DNA of 64,000 nt, from positions 93,774-157,773 of the forward strand of contig QCIS01000002.1 of the NCBI GenBank assembly GCA_003216535.1. The letters are read 5' to 3'. Below, piece by piece: positions 37,194-47,268 of the stretch. This stretch comes from Prochlorococcus sp. AG-402-N08. Its GTDB lineage: Bacteria; Cyanobacteriota; Cyanobacteriia; PCC-6307; Cyanobiaceae. A program made the translations under genes and the position numbers. A model generated the notes under the pieces. The model was not told where the DNA came from and searched no databases. It was given only the letters and a program-made list of their open reading frames with translations. How positions within the stretch are numbered: the first letter of the stretch is position 1; every line of letters starts with the position of its first letter.

Positions 37194-38831
37194 ATGACTG
37201 TAGTTAATGTAATAAGTATCCCTTCTCCTTTCTTAGATCAAAAGCCAGGAACTTCTGGTTTACGAAAAAGTACTTTAAAGTTTCAGGAAGAGCATTATCT
37301 GGAAATCTTTATAGAAGCTATTTTACAATCTCTGGAAGATTTAGAAGGTTCAACATTAGTAATAGGTGGTGATGGAAGATATGGAAATATTGAAGCAATA
37401 GAAAAAATTGTGCAGATATGCATTGCGCATAAAGTGCAAAAGGTTATTGTTCCAAAATGTGGGTTATTATCTACTCCTGCTACATCTCACTTAATTAGAA
37501 AAGAAAATGCAATTGGTGGTATTATTCTTTCGGCAAGTCATAATCCTGGAGGGATTGATGGAGACTTTGGAGTTAAGTTAAATATCTCTAATGGTGGTCC
37601 AGCCCCTGAAATGATTACTAATAAGATATTCAAATCTTCACAATTACTAACTACTTATAAAATTTGCAAAATTCCACTACCTGATTTTAGTGAATATGGA
37701 ATGTATACTTACGACGAAACTACTTTAGAAGTTATTGATGGATTAGAAGATTATTCAAATTTGATGGAGAAAATATTTGATTTTGATCAAATTAGTGATT
37801 TTTTAAAAAAAGACTTTTCATTAATCTTTGATGGAATGAATGCGGTTACAGGCCCATATGCAAAAAATATTTTTGTAGAAAAAATGGGTCTCGCAAATGA
37901 TTGTGTTATGCATTGTAATCCTTTAAAAGATTTTGGTGGCTTACATCCTGACCCAAATCTTACTTATGCATCTCATTTAGCTGATTTATTATTAAATAAA
38001 AAATCTTATAGTTTTGGTGCCGCTTGCGATGGTGATGGTGATAGGAATATGATTCTAGGAAGTGGTTGTTTTGTAAATCCTAGTGATAGTCTTGCAGTTA
38101 TTACTGCTAACACCAAATGTGTCCCTGGTTATAAAGATGGTATTACAGGTGTAGCCAGATCTATGCCAACCAGTTCAGCAGTTGATAATGTTGCTCGTGC
38201 ATTAAATATACCTTGTTTCGAAACACCTACTGGCTGGAAATTTTTTGGAAATCTTTTAGATTCTAACTTAATTACTTTGTGTGGAGAAGAAAGTTTTGGA
38301 ACAGGTAGTAACCATGTAAGGGAGAAAGATGGATTGTGGGCAGTTTTGTATTGGTTACAAGTTTTAGCTGAAAAAAAATGTTCTGTAAGTGATTTGATGC
38401 AGAATCATTGGAAACAATTTGGTAGGAATTATTATTCAAGACATGATTACGAGGCAATACCCTCAAATATTGCTAATCAAATTTTTGGTAATTTAACTTC
38501 TATGCTTCATAATTTAAAAGGAAATAATTTTGCAGGCCATTTAGTTAAAGTTGCAGATAACTTTTCATATTTAGATCCTGTTGATGATTCCATAAGTGAC
38601 AATCAAGGTTTAAGATTGATTCTTGATGATAATTCCAGAGTAATTGTACGTCTTTCTGGAACTGGAACTAAGGGTGCAACATTAAGACTCTACTTTGAGA
38701 AATTTTTTAATCCTAAACAGAATCTTTCGTTAAATCCACAAGTTGCTTTGAAACCTCTAATAGATGATTTAGATCATTTATTAAATATTTCAAAACTTAC
38801 TCAAATGGAAACTCCTACAGTAATTACATAA
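37194..38831 (+). CDS. pgm: Phosphoglucomutase
   Basis: It interconverts glucose-1-phosphate and glucose-6-phosphate, linking glycogen metabolism to central carbon. The 545-aa alpha-D-phosphohexomutase has the catalytic serine in LSASHNPGG (Ser115), the metal loop ACDGDGDRNM, the sugar-binding GEESFGTGSNHVREKDG and the phosphate-binding VRLSGTGTKGATLR. The start is an ATG giving MTVVNVISIPSPFLDQKPGT, close to eukaryote-like PGM1 rather than PgcA. Confidence 0.95.
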   Translation: MTVVNVISIPSPFLDQKPGTSGLRKSTLKFQEEHYLEIFIEAILQSLEDLEGSTLVIGGDGRYGNIEAIEKIVQICIAHKVQKVIVPKCGLLSTPATSHLIRKENAIGGIILSASHNPGGIDGDFGVKLNISNGGPAPEMITNKIFKSSQLLTTYKICKIPLPDFSEYGMYTYDETTLEVIDGLEDYSNLMEKIFDFDQISDFLKKDFSLIFDGMNAVTGPYAKNIFVEKMGLANDCVMHCNPLKDFGGLHPDPNLTYASHLADLLLNKKSYSFGAACDGDGDRNMILGSGCFVNPSDSLAVITANTKCVPGYKDGITGVARSMPTSSAVDNVARALNIPCFETPTGWKFFGNLLDSNLITLCGEESFGTGSNHVREKDGLWAVLYWLQVLAEKKCSVSDLMQNHWKQFGRNYYSRHDYEAIPSNIANQIFGNLTSMLHNLKGNNFAGHLVKVADNFSYLDPVDDSISDNQGLRLILDDNSRVIVRLSGTGTKGATLRLYFEKFFNPKQNLSLNPQVALKPLIDDLDHLLNISKLTQMETPTVIT

Positions 38832-38864
38832 ACTTTAAAGTAATGATTTTTTGATTTAATTTGT

Positions 38865-40154
38865 ATGCATTCAGAAAATTTATTTACTGATTATTCTCAG
38901 ATAGAAAATAATGCTCCATTAGCAGATCAATTAAGACCAAAGAATTTGGAAGATTTTTTTGGTCAACAATCAATCTTGAATGAGAATTCGCTATTAAGAA
39001 ATGCAATTTTAAACGATAAGATCAGTAATTTTATTTTTTCTGGTCCTCCCGGTGTTGGAAAAACTACTCTAATTGAAATTATTTCTTTTAATACGCGTTC
39101 AAAATTAATTAAATTAAATGCAGTATTATCAAGTGTCAAAGAATTAAGAAATGAAATCTCTAATGCAAAAGATAGATTATTAAATTCAAAAAGAAAAACA
39201 ATTTTATTTATCGACGAGGTACATAGATTTACATCAGTTCAGCAAGATGCTCTATTACCTTCAATAGAGAAAGGAACTATAACTTTTATTGGTGCTACAA
39301 CTGAAAACCCTTTCTTTGCTGTTAATAAAGCGCTTGTTAGTAGGTCTCGTATTTTTAAATTACTTCCCTTGGCTGAAAATGATTTGAAGAAAATAATAAA
39401 AAAAGTTATAACTCACTATTCAAAACAAAAAGACTCAATAAAGGTTAATTTAACCCAGGATGCAATAAGTCATTTAATTAAATTTTCTGGTGGTGATGCA
39501 AGAACATTAATCAATGCCCTAGAGATGGCTATAGAAACAACTGCTAAAAATGATGCTAAAGAAATCAATATTAATCTCTCAATAGCAGAGGATGCAATTC
39601 AAAAGAAAAATATTGTTTACGATAAAAATGGTCAAAATCATTACGATATAATAAGTGCCTTTATCAAGTCCATAAGAGGTTCTGATCCTGATGCAACTTT
39701 ATTTTGGCTTGCGAATATGCTGGAGGCTGGTGAAGATCCTAATTTTATTTTTAGAAGACTATGTATATCTGCTAGTGAAGATGTTGGAATGGCTGATCCT
39801 AATGCAATCGTAGTTGTAAAATCATGTTGTGATGCTTTTGATAGGGTTGGTTTTCCGGAAGGATTATATTTTTTAACGCAAGCTTCTTTATATTTAGCTA
39901 TATCTCCAAAAAGTAATAGTACGAAAAGTATTTTTAAAGCAATTGAAAAAATTAAGAATATCAATGCTTTTGTAGTTCCAAGTCATTTAAAAAATAATTC
40001 TAATAGTTATGTCAATCCTCATAATTATCCAGGCAATTGGGTGGCACAAGAATATCTTCCTAAATCTGTAAGAGGTTTTAAAATATGGGAACCAAATAAT
40101 AATGGGTGGGAGAAAATTAAATATGAAGAACTACTAAGAAGAAAAGAAAACTAA
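38865..40154 (+). CDS. rarA: RarA/MgsA replication-associated AAA+ ATPase
   Basis: RarA acts at stalled replication forks and at strand-exchange sites. The 429-aa protein has the family start PLADQLRPKNLEDFFGQQ, Walker A GPPGVGKTT (60-68), Walker B ILFIDEVHR (about 113-121) and the sensor region IGATTENPFFAVNKALVSR. The C-terminal tetramerisation region has ISAFIKSIRGSDPDATLFWLA. Length is standard. The last 4 bp overlap the convergent phosphopantetheinyl transferase gene. Confidence 0.95.
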   Translation: MHSENLFTDYSQIENNAPLADQLRPKNLEDFFGQQSILNENSLLRNAILNDKISNFIFSGPPGVGKTTLIEIISFNTRSKLIKLNAVLSSVKELRNEISNAKDRLLNSKRKTILFIDEVHRFTSVQQDALLPSIEKGTITFIGATTENPFFAVNKALVSRSRIFKLLPLAENDLKKIIKKVITHYSKQKDSIKVNLTQDAISHLIKFSGGDARTLINALEMAIETTAKNDAKEININLSIAEDAIQKKNIVYDKNGQNHYDIISAFIKSIRGSDPDATLFWLANMLEAGEDPNFIFRRLCISASEDVGMADPNAIVVVKSCCDAFDRVGFPEGLYFLTQASLYLAISPKSNSTKSIFKAIEKIKNINAFVVPSHLKNNSNSYVNPHNYPGNWVAQEYLPKSVRGFKIWEPNNNGWEKIKYEELLRRKEN

Positions 40155-40804
40155 AAATTTTTCGAACAACAAATAATCTCAGGATTAAAAGAAGTTTTTT
40201 TTTCGTATGCTAAAGCAATAGTCCAATCATGGAAGGTAATCTGTGAATAAGTTAAATTTATGTTTTTCTTCTTATGAATTAACTCTTTTGGCTTTTCAAA
40301 ATATTGCCAATGATTTATGTCTTTAGCTAACTTTCCATGATCCCATTTTATGGCTGCTTCAACAGCACACCATTGATTTAATATCATGTTTTTTGTCAAT
40401 TTATTGCGAGTTGATTTATTAGTATGAGAAAAATATTTTTCCGCAAATTTTGTATGGTTGAAATCTCTATCTATTCTTTCTATATCAATACCTATTTTGC
40501 TTTTATGCCAAATTATAATTAAGGCATCTTTACAATGACTTAAGCTTATATTACCCATGCCAGGAGGTAATATTGGTGGTTCACCAGGATGAGCATTTAT
40601 TGGAATTTCTAGCGGATCTAAATCAAAAAGTGTTGATAGTGATTGTCTTAAATATCCTCTAGTTTCTAAAAAAACTTTTGATCTTAAACCTGAAAGTTTT
40701 TCCGCAGTTTTAATTTCTTCTACTGTTACGACATCTTTTACACCTTTAATCTCATAAAACCAAATTTTTGGTATTTTATATTCATACTCATTTAATAATT
40801 TCAA
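40151..40804 (-). CDS. 4'-phosphopantetheinyl transferase (HetI/Sfp-like)
   Basis: The enzyme moves phosphopantetheine from CoA to carrier proteins such as the fatty-acid ACP. The 217-aa protein has the Sfp motifs ISLSHCKDALI, IGIDIERIDRDF (metal-binding Asp and Glu) and WCAVEAAIKW. In cyanobacteria without AcpS, this HetI-like enzyme serves the ACP. The start is the TTG complementary to 40802-40804, which shares base 40804 with the ATG of the divergent peroxiredoxin gene, so one of the two starts might lie elsewhere. Confidence 0.85.
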   Translation of the reverse strand: MKLLNEYEYKIPKIWFYEIKGVKDVVTVEEIKTAEKLSGLRSKVFLETRGYLRQSLSTLFDLDPLEIPINAHPGEPPILPPGMGNISLSHCKDALIIIWHKSKIGIDIERIDRDFNHTKFAEKYFSHTNKSTRNKLTKNMILNQWCAVEAAIKWDHGKLAKDINHWQYFEKPKELIHKKKNINLTYSQITFHDWTIALAYEKKTSFNPEIICCSKNF

Positions 40805-41271
40805 TGGCTCTTAAGGTTGGCGACAAAGCACCAGAATTTAAATTAAAAGATTCTTTTGAGAAGGAAGTATCTCTTGAAAATTTTAAAGGTAAAAAAATAA
40901 TACTATATTTTTATCCTAAAGATAATACTCCAGGTTGCACTAAGGAAGCCTGTAATTTTAAAGAAAATTGGGATTTGCTCCAGAAAAATAATATTGTTGT
41001 GCTTGGAATTAGTAAAGATAATGCCTCCTCTCATAAGAAATTTATAGAAAAATTTAATTTACCTTTTATTCTTTTAACTGATCCTGAACCTTTTAAAGTT
41101 TCGTCTGATTACGATAGCTATGGATTGAAGAAATTCATGGGAAAAGAATATATGGGAATGATGAGAAATACTTTTTTGATTGATACAGATGGTAAAATAG
41201 AAAAAATTTATTTAAAGATAAAAGCAGCAATAATGGCTGATCATATAATTGCAGACCTTGGGTTAAAATAA
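40804..41271 (+). CDS. Peroxiredoxin, PrxQ/BCP type
   Basis: It reduces peroxides using thioredoxin. The 155-aa protein begins MALKVGDKAPEFKLKD and has the active site PKDNTPGCTKEAC, with peroxidatic Cys45 and resolving Cys50 five residues apart, the atypical two-Cys PrxQ pattern. The frame is open 12 codons upstream, but the ATG at 40804 gives the usual family start. Its end overlaps the convergent coaX by 9 bp. Confidence 0.95.
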   Translation: MALKVGDKAPEFKLKDSFEKEVSLENFKGKKIILYFYPKDNTPGCTKEACNFKENWDLLQKNNIVVLGISKDNASSHKKFIEKFNLPFILLTDPEPFKVSSDYDSYGLKKFMGKEYMGMMRNTFLIDTDGKIEKIYLKIKAAIMADHIIADLGLK

Positions 41272-41958
41272 TTTTTTCATGGACAAGTGGTGAATGATCA
41301 TCCCTTCCATAACTAAATTAGGAGCATTGATAATATTTTCTTTTTGGGTTTTAAGAAATTTAATAAGGAATTCAGAGTCTCCTCCACAGATTACTAAAAT
41401 ATCCTTTCCCGGATTAAATAAACTATTAATCACTCCAGTAAGAGAGTTGATTACTCCTTTTAATATTGCATCTTCTGTATTAATCAAAAAATCTTTGATC
41501 GGAATATCATATTTTTTGGGAACTTTAAGATTTTTTGTATTTTGTTCCATTGATTTTAATTGTGTTAGAAAACCTGGAATAAGTTGACCTCCAATAATAG
41601 ATCCATTCGAATTTAATTTTGTTATTGATAATATTGTTCCAAAATCTGCAATTAGCAAATCCTTTTTAAAAGGGTTTTCAATAATTTTTAAAGCTGCAAT
41701 ACATGCAAGAGCTCTATCAACTCCAAAATAATCAGGGAGATTTGATAACTGAATATCTTTAGTTTTTATTTCATTTTCTTTTTTCAGCAAAAAATTAGGT
41801 AGTTTTCCTACTGAAGCCCAAATTAATTGATCAAGATCTATATTTTCGGGGACTTTTTGCTCTTTTTTGGTATGGAAGAATTTAGATTGATTTTTAGAAT
41901 ATTTAGCCCAATGAAGCCTACTATTGCCTACTAATAAAAAATTTACATCTGAGACCAT
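41263..41958 (-). CDS. coaX: Type III pantothenate kinase
   Basis: CoaX performs the first step of CoA synthesis. The 231-aa protein has FLLVGNSRLHWAKYSK at the start (the first phosphate-loop region), the DRALACIAA segment, DFGTILSI and GGQLIPGFLTQL, followed by the late CGGDSEFL. The first loop reads VGNSRLHW instead of the common DIGNT, a divergence seen in cyanobacterial members. It starts about 15 bp after cysH on the same strand, so the two may be co-transcribed. Confidence 0.85.
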   Translation of the reverse strand: MVSDVNFLLVGNSRLHWAKYSKNQSKFFHTKKEQKVPENIDLDQLIWASVGKLPNFLLKKENEIKTKDIQLSNLPDYFGVDRALACIAALKIIENPFKKDLLIADFGTILSITKLNSNGSIIGGQLIPGFLTQLKSMEQNTKNLKVPKKYDIPIKDFLINTEDAILKGVINSLTGVINSLFNPGKDILVICGGDSEFLIKFLKTQKENIINAPNLVMEGMIIHHLSMKKLF

Positions 41959-41973
41959 CGTTCTATGATCAAT

Positions 41974-42696
41974 TTAATTATTAGTGTGTATTCCACATTC
42001 TTGTTTAATCCCCCCGAATCTTGTATCTCTGCCTTTTGTTTCGATACCATCGGGACTACTTGAATGCCAATCGCCTACAGAAGAATAACCTTTGATAAAA
42101 AGTGGATGGGCAGGTAAATTTTTTTCTTCCATATAATAAAAAATATCTTTATTTGTCCAATTCAATAAAGGTCTTAAAGAAAGTCTTTGACGAACTAAGT
42201 CTAGGAATTTCATCTTGTTTCTATTTTCTGTTTGACTTGATCTAACACCGCTTGCCCAGCAGTAAATATCATATTTTTCTAGCCCACTCTCTAAAGGTTT
42301 TATTTTTCTTAACTCATGATACTTATCTAAATCACTCTCTTTATTTGTTTCCCAAAGTTTTCCGTATTTAGCCTCCATTCTTGCTGGAGATAATTCACTT
42401 TGCAGAACTTCTACTTCTAAGGATAAATTTTCAATAAGCTTTTCAGCGTAATGGTATGTTTCTAAAGGTAGGTAACCTGTATCTATCCAAAATATTTTGA
42501 TTTTTTTTTGCAGACGTAATTTACTGACCATATTTAAAAGAACTGATGACTGTATACCAAAACTTGTTGTAATAGCAAATTGATTATCAAACTTTTCATA
42601 ACCCCATGCAAGCATTTCTTGAGGCTTCATATCTACTAGCTTTTGATTATATTTCCTTAAGTTAGTTTGAATATCTTTGTGGATGTTTTCAATCAT
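41974..42696 (-). CDS. cysH: Phosphoadenylyl-sulfate (PAPS) reductase, thioredoxin-dependent
   Basis: CysH reduces activated sulfate to sulfite in assimilation. The 240-aa protein has TTSFGIQSSVLLNMV (nucleotide loop), IFWIDTGYLPLETY, and the C-terminal catalytic GGIKQECGIH with Cys234. The paired cysteine motifs that hold the Fe-S cluster of APS reductases are absent (the region reads YCWASGVRSSQTENR), so PAPS is the expected substrate. It precedes coaX on the same strand. Confidence 0.93.
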   Translation of the reverse strand: MIENIHKDIQTNLRKYNQKLVDMKPQEMLAWGYEKFDNQFAITTSFGIQSSVLLNMVSKLRLQKKIKIFWIDTGYLPLETYHYAEKLIENLSLEVEVLQSELSPARMEAKYGKLWETNKESDLDKYHELRKIKPLESGLEKYDIYCWASGVRSSQTENRNKMKFLDLVRQRLSLRPLLNWTNKDIFYYMEEKNLPAHPLFIKGYSSVGDWHSSSPDGIETKGRDTRFGGIKQECGIHTNN

Positions 42697-42791
42697 TCTT
42701 CAATTTGGTTATGAGTTTAATGTTATTTCGCTCAATTTAAAAATTATTCGTATATTTTAATAATACATTTACGCATAACAATATTTCTCTA

Positions 42792-43985
42792 ATGAAATCA
42801 ATACAAAAACCAATAGTAATAGTTGGAGCAGGTTTTGCAGGTATGACATTTGCTTTAAATTTAAAGAATCTCAATCCTTCTATACCCATTCTTGTAGTTG
42901 ATTCTGAAACTAATTTCATATTTAAACCGTTAATGTACGAAGTTTTAAGTAAAGAAATAAGAAGTTGGGAAGCCACCCCAAAATTTGCAAATATTTTTTC
43001 TGATGCAGGTATAACTTTTTTAAGAAATTGTTTAACCAAGATTTCCTTCAAAGAAAATATTCTTGAATTTAGTGATGATTTAAAATTAAGTTATCAATAT
43101 CTTGTTATCTGTACAGGATCTATTCCAAATAGTTTTTTAGTAAAAGGCGTAGATGAAAATTGTTATTTTTTTAATGATTTTCACGATCTAAATAAATTAA
43201 AATCTTTTTTAAACAAATCACATAAAACTACTTTTTATAAAAAGTTATTCATAGTTGGAGGCGGCCCCTCTGGTATCGAGTTAGCATGCAAAATTAAAGA
43301 TATATTTACAAGCCAATTTGAAATTAATGTCATAGAAAAATCAAATGAAATCCTTAATAAAAACAAAATTTTTAATAGAGAACAAGCAGAGAAGGCATTA
43401 GAAAAAAGAAAAATTAACGTTTTTTTGAATTCTACAGTCAAAGAAGTCTCAGAAACTAAAATTATTATTTCTAGTGAGGTTGGAATAACTTCTTTGGATA
43501 AAGATATTGTTATTTGGACTGCAGGTGTTAAACCTAATTTGTCTTACTTAGAAACTGATGAAATAACAAAAAAATTTGGACGAATTTTAGTTAATAATAA
43601 TTTGGAAATACAAAACCAAAAAAACTGTTTCGCTATTGGCGATATTTCAGTTATTGAAGGAATGGAGGATTTACCCATAACTGCTCAGGTTGCTATGCAG
43701 GAAGGGAATCATCTGGCTAATAATTTAGAACTTTTAATTCAAGGAAAGGATCCTTTACCTTTTGAATTTCAAGACAATGGTGAAATGATTAGCTTAGGAA
43801 TAGGCGAAGCTTCAATTTCTGGGCTTGGGGTTACTTTATCTGGGAAATTGGCATTTGAGGCAAGAAGACTTATATATGCTTCCAAGTTGCCTGATATTAC
43901 GGAAAGCTTAAAATCTGCATCTTCATGGATATTTCAAAAAAAATCTATTTTTAAAAAGTTTCTTAAAAAAGATAATTCCAATTAA
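42792..43985 (+). CDS. Type II NAD(P)H:quinone oxidoreductase (NDH-2)
   Basis: This is a peripheral membrane flavoenzyme passing electrons from NAD(P)H to the quinone pool without proton pumping. The 397-aa protein has two Rossmann motifs: VGAGFAGMT (11-19) for FAD and VGGGPSGIE near 155 for NAD(P)H. The later CFAIGDISV and PITAQVAMQEG are typical of the family. The C-terminal region is basic and could bind the membrane. It is divergent from cysH. Confidence 0.92.
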   Translation: MKSIQKPIVIVGAGFAGMTFALNLKNLNPSIPILVVDSETNFIFKPLMYEVLSKEIRSWEATPKFANIFSDAGITFLRNCLTKISFKENILEFSDDLKLSYQYLVICTGSIPNSFLVKGVDENCYFFNDFHDLNKLKSFLNKSHKTTFYKKLFIVGGGPSGIELACKIKDIFTSQFEINVIEKSNEILNKNKIFNREQAEKALEKRKINVFLNSTVKEVSETKIIISSEVGITSLDKDIVIWTAGVKPNLSYLETDEITKKFGRILVNNNLEIQNQKNCFAIGDISVIEGMEDLPITAQVAMQEGNHLANNLELLIQGKDPLPFEFQDNGEMISLGIGEASISGLGVTLSGKLAFEARRLIYASKLPDITESLKSASSWIFQKKSIFKKFLKKDNSN

Positions 43986-44034
43986 ACTTTTTTGAAATAT
44001 TGTTTTTGGGTATATTGAGTTAAATAAGTTTTAT

Positions 44035-45843
44035 ATGAATTTAATTGCAGTAATTAGTAATAATTTTGATGCGTTTATAACGGTAGTTGTTTTAATTATG
44101 TCAATAATTTTGTTTATTAAGAATACTATCGCGCCAGAATTGACCGGTTTGTTATGTGTTGGAATATTTATAGCTACAGGGGTTCTTTCTCCTGAAAAAG
44201 CTTTAGCTGGATTCGGTAGCCCATCCTTAATTACCCTTATGGGTTTATTTGCAGTATCCTCTGCATTATTTAAAAGTGGTGCCTTAGACAGAGTAAGAGA
44301 ATTGATTTCTTCTGAAACTATTAGAACGCCAAGGAAATTAATTTCTTTAATAGCTTTTTTGATTGCTCCAATATCTGGAATTGTACCTAATACTCCAGTA
44401 GTAGCCTCTTTGTTACCTTTAATTGAAGGTTGGTGCGAGAGGAGAAATATATCACCATCAAAAGTTTTATTACCTCTTTCTTTTGCTACTTTATTAGGTG
44501 GAACTCTGACATTATTAGGTAGCTCAGTAAATCTTCTTGTAAGTGATATTAGTCAACAATTAGGTTATGGAGCTTTGGAATTATTTAGTTTGACTTCGAT
44601 AGGAATTCCTGTATGGCTTATAGGTACAACCTATATGATTCTTGTTTCTGACATGCTTTTGCCTGATAGAGGAAGAGATAAGGAATTTATTAAAAATGGT
44701 GATATGAATATATACTTTACTGAAGTTACTATTCCCTCTACTTCAGAATTAGTTGGACAATCTGTCAGAAATAGTAGATTGCAAAGACGATTTGACGTTG
44801 ATGTTCTGGAATTGCAACGAAATGGAAAGGTTATTCTTCCTCCTTTGGCTGATAGAAAGATTGAACCTGATGATAGATTAATAATCCGCGTTACAAGGGC
44901 AGACTTATTTAGGCTGCAGCAGGAACATACCATTGTGTTAGGCGAAAACAAAACATCATTCGATGGAGCTAATGTTTTCTCAGATGATGAAGGTACTAAA
45001 ACCTTTGAAGCCCTTTTACCAGCTGGCTCAACTCTAGCTGGTGCAAGTTTGAGAGAATTAAGATTCAGGCAGCGTCATAATGCAACAGTTTTAGCACTAA
45101 GAAGAGGTCAACAAACTGTGCAGGAGAGATTAGGCCAAGCTGTTTTAAGGGCTGGAGATGTTTTATTATTGCAAGCACCGTTAGATTCAATAAGAGGTTT
45201 GCAAGCTAGTAATGATTTGCTTATTTTAGATCAATTCGAAGATGATTTACCTTTCTTGATAAAAAAACCTATAGCGATAGGAATTACAATAGGAATGGTT
45301 GTTTTACCTTCGGTTTCTAATATTCCATTAGTAGGTTCAGTCCTTTTAGCAGTCATTGCCATGGTTGCTTGTGGATGTTTAAGACCTGCAGAGATACAAA
45401 AATCAATTAGATTAGATGTAATTTTATTATTGGGATCTTTATCATGCTTTAGTGTAGCTATGCAAGGAACAGGATTAGCAGATTTAATTGCAGTCAAGCT
45501 TAACTTTGCCCTTAATGGAATGCCTCTATATTTTGCACTAGTCGTAATTTTTGTATGTACAGTTATTCTTACACAATTTATAAGTAATGCTGCTTCGGTT
45601 GCTTTAATTTTGCCTGTTGCTATTGAATTCTCAAATGTTTTAGGCATTTCACCAAGCGCTTTAATAATGCTTGTTTTATTCGGTGCAAGTCAATCTTTCT
45701 TGACTCCAATGGGTTATCAAACAAATTTAATGGTTTATGGTCCTGGAAGATATAGATTTTTTGATATCGCAAAATACGGAGCTGGATTAACAGTTATAAT
45801 GTCATTTACAGTGCCAGCATTGATAATTCTAAATTACAGGTAA
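44035..45843 (+). CDS. SLC13/DASS-type anion carrier with internal RCK_C (TrkA-C) domains
   Basis: The 602-aa protein has membrane helices in its first 210 residues, then a soluble insert with two RCK_C units (FTEVTIPSTSELVGQSVRNS near 225-300 and FEALLPAGSTLAGASLREL near 320-390). More helices follow, ending with SFLTPMGYQTNLMVYGPG, a motif of the DASS/ArsB superfamily. Such proteins usually move sulfate, dicarboxylates or other anions with sodium; the RCK_C units bind ligands. It is followed 4 bp later by ktrB, so co-transcription is likely. Substrate unproven. Confidence 0.88.
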   Translation: MNLIAVISNNFDAFITVVVLIMSIILFIKNTIAPELTGLLCVGIFIATGVLSPEKALAGFGSPSLITLMGLFAVSSALFKSGALDRVRELISSETIRTPRKLISLIAFLIAPISGIVPNTPVVASLLPLIEGWCERRNISPSKVLLPLSFATLLGGTLTLLGSSVNLLVSDISQQLGYGALELFSLTSIGIPVWLIGTTYMILVSDMLLPDRGRDKEFIKNGDMNIYFTEVTIPSTSELVGQSVRNSRLQRRFDVDVLELQRNGKVILPPLADRKIEPDDRLIIRVTRADLFRLQQEHTIVLGENKTSFDGANVFSDDEGTKTFEALLPAGSTLAGASLRELRFRQRHNATVLALRRGQQTVQERLGQAVLRAGDVLLLQAPLDSIRGLQASNDLLILDQFEDDLPFLIKKPIAIGITIGMVVLPSVSNIPLVGSVLLAVIAMVACGCLRPAEIQKSIRLDVILLLGSLSCFSVAMQGTGLADLIAVKLNFALNGMPLYFALVVIFVCTVILTQFISNAASVALILPVAIEFSNVLGISPSALIMLVLFGASQSFLTPMGYQTNLMVYGPGRYRFFDIAKYGAGLTVIMSFTVPALIILNYR

Positions 45844-45847
45844 TATT

Positions 45848-47251
45848 GTGAAATTCACAAGTAGGGTTTATAAGTTAAAAGATGCTTACAAAAAGTTATC
45901 TGTACCTCAATTCACTATCGTTACAGGCTTGTTTATTATTTGCCTTGGAACTTTAATTTTGAGTTCTCCATTATGTTCATCTTCAAAGGTTGGTTTGTGG
46001 GAAGCATTTTTTACATCTACTTCCGCAATAACTGTTACTGGCTTAACCATAATAGATATTGGTGTTGATTTGAATTTCTTTGGCCAAGTTGTCTTGGCTT
46101 TTATGCTTTTATCAGGTGGTCTAGGATTAATGGCTATTACGACATTTTTACAAGGGTTTGTTGTAAAGGGCACAAAGCTAAAAACTAGATTAGACAAAGG
46201 AAAGACTCTAGACGAATTTGGAATTGGAGGAATTGGTCGAACTTTTCAAAGCATTGCTATTACAGCAATTAGTATCATATCCTTGGGCGCAATTGTTTTA
46301 TATTCTTTTGGATTTATAGATATTCAAAATAATTGGGAAAGACTATGGTCCTCGATTTTTCACAGCATATCTGCATATAACAATGCAGGATTTTCTTTAA
46401 GGTCAAATAGTCTCCAAGACTATAGAACAAATTATTTGGTTAATATTGTTTTTGTTTTTCTTATTGTTATGGGTGGATTGGGATGGCGGGTTATTGATGA
46501 TATTTGGAGTAATAAAAAAAATCTTTCTTATAAAAGATTAAACCTTCATTCCAGACTAGTTATTAGGACGAGTTTGTCTCTAATATTATTCGGATCATTA
46601 GGATTCTTTATCACTGAATCATTGCTCAATAGTCAATTTTTTTATGATTTGAATTTGTTTGAACGGTTATTGTCATCAATCTTTGAAACAGTAAGTGCAA
46701 GAACTGCAGGCTTTACAAATTACCCAATCTCTTTGAACTCTATATCAGATACTGGCCTATTGTTATTAATGACTCTGATGTTTATTGGAGCAAGTACTGG
46801 AGGTACTGGTGGAGGCATAAAAACAACTACATTTATTGCTTTAATGGCTGCAACTAGATCAACTTTAAGAGGTCAAAAAGATGTAATTATTTGCAATAGG
46901 TTAATTTCAGATAAAGTTATTCTAAAGGCAGTTGGAATAACAGTTGGATCTTTGCTTTTTGTTCTTTTAATGGCAATGCTGCTAAGTACAACTAATACTT
47001 TTGTTAAGAAAGAATCTTTCACATTCCTAGAAATTCTGTTCACTTGCATATCTGCATTCTCAACTGTTGGTTTTGATATTGGTTTAACTGCAAAATTAAA
47101 TCATTTCGGCCAATTTATTCTTATTGTCGGAATGTTTGTGGGAAGACTTGGTATTCTTTTGCTTTTAAGTGCGCTTTGGCAGGCTCTTTATAAGAGTAGA
47201 ATAGATAGACAAAAGAGAATTGGCTATCCTAGGGCTGATCTTTATGTTTAG
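45848..47251 (+). CDS. ktrB: Potassium uptake membrane subunit KtrB
   Basis: KtrB is the sodium-dependent potassium channel-like subunit. The 467-aa protein has four pore-loop repeats: FTSTSAITVTGL, SISAYNNAGFSL, SARTAGFTNY and ISAFSTVGFDIG. The glycine of each selectivity filter is visible, along with GGGIKTTTF in the third-repeat gating region. The start is a GTG (MKFTSRVYKL). It lies between the SLC13-like gene (4 bp) and ktrA (17 bp). Confidence 0.95.
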   Translation: MKFTSRVYKLKDAYKKLSVPQFTIVTGLFIICLGTLILSSPLCSSSKVGLWEAFFTSTSAITVTGLTIIDIGVDLNFFGQVVLAFMLLSGGLGLMAITTFLQGFVVKGTKLKTRLDKGKTLDEFGIGGIGRTFQSIAITAISIISLGAIVLYSFGFIDIQNNWERLWSSIFHSISAYNNAGFSLRSNSLQDYRTNYLVNIVFVFLIVMGGLGWRVIDDIWSNKKNLSYKRLNLHSRLVIRTSLSLILFGSLGFFITESLLNSQFFYDLNLFERLLSSIFETVSARTAGFTNYPISLNSISDTGLLLLMTLMFIGASTGGTGGGIKTTTFIALMAATRSTLRGQKDVIICNRLISDKVILKAVGITVGSLLFVLLMAMLLSTTNTFVKKESFTFLEILFTCISAFSTVGFDIGLTAKLNHFGQFILIVGMFVGRLGILLLLSALWQALYKSRIDRQKRIGYPRADLYV

Positions 47252-47268
47252 ATTGACTGAGTTTAATT

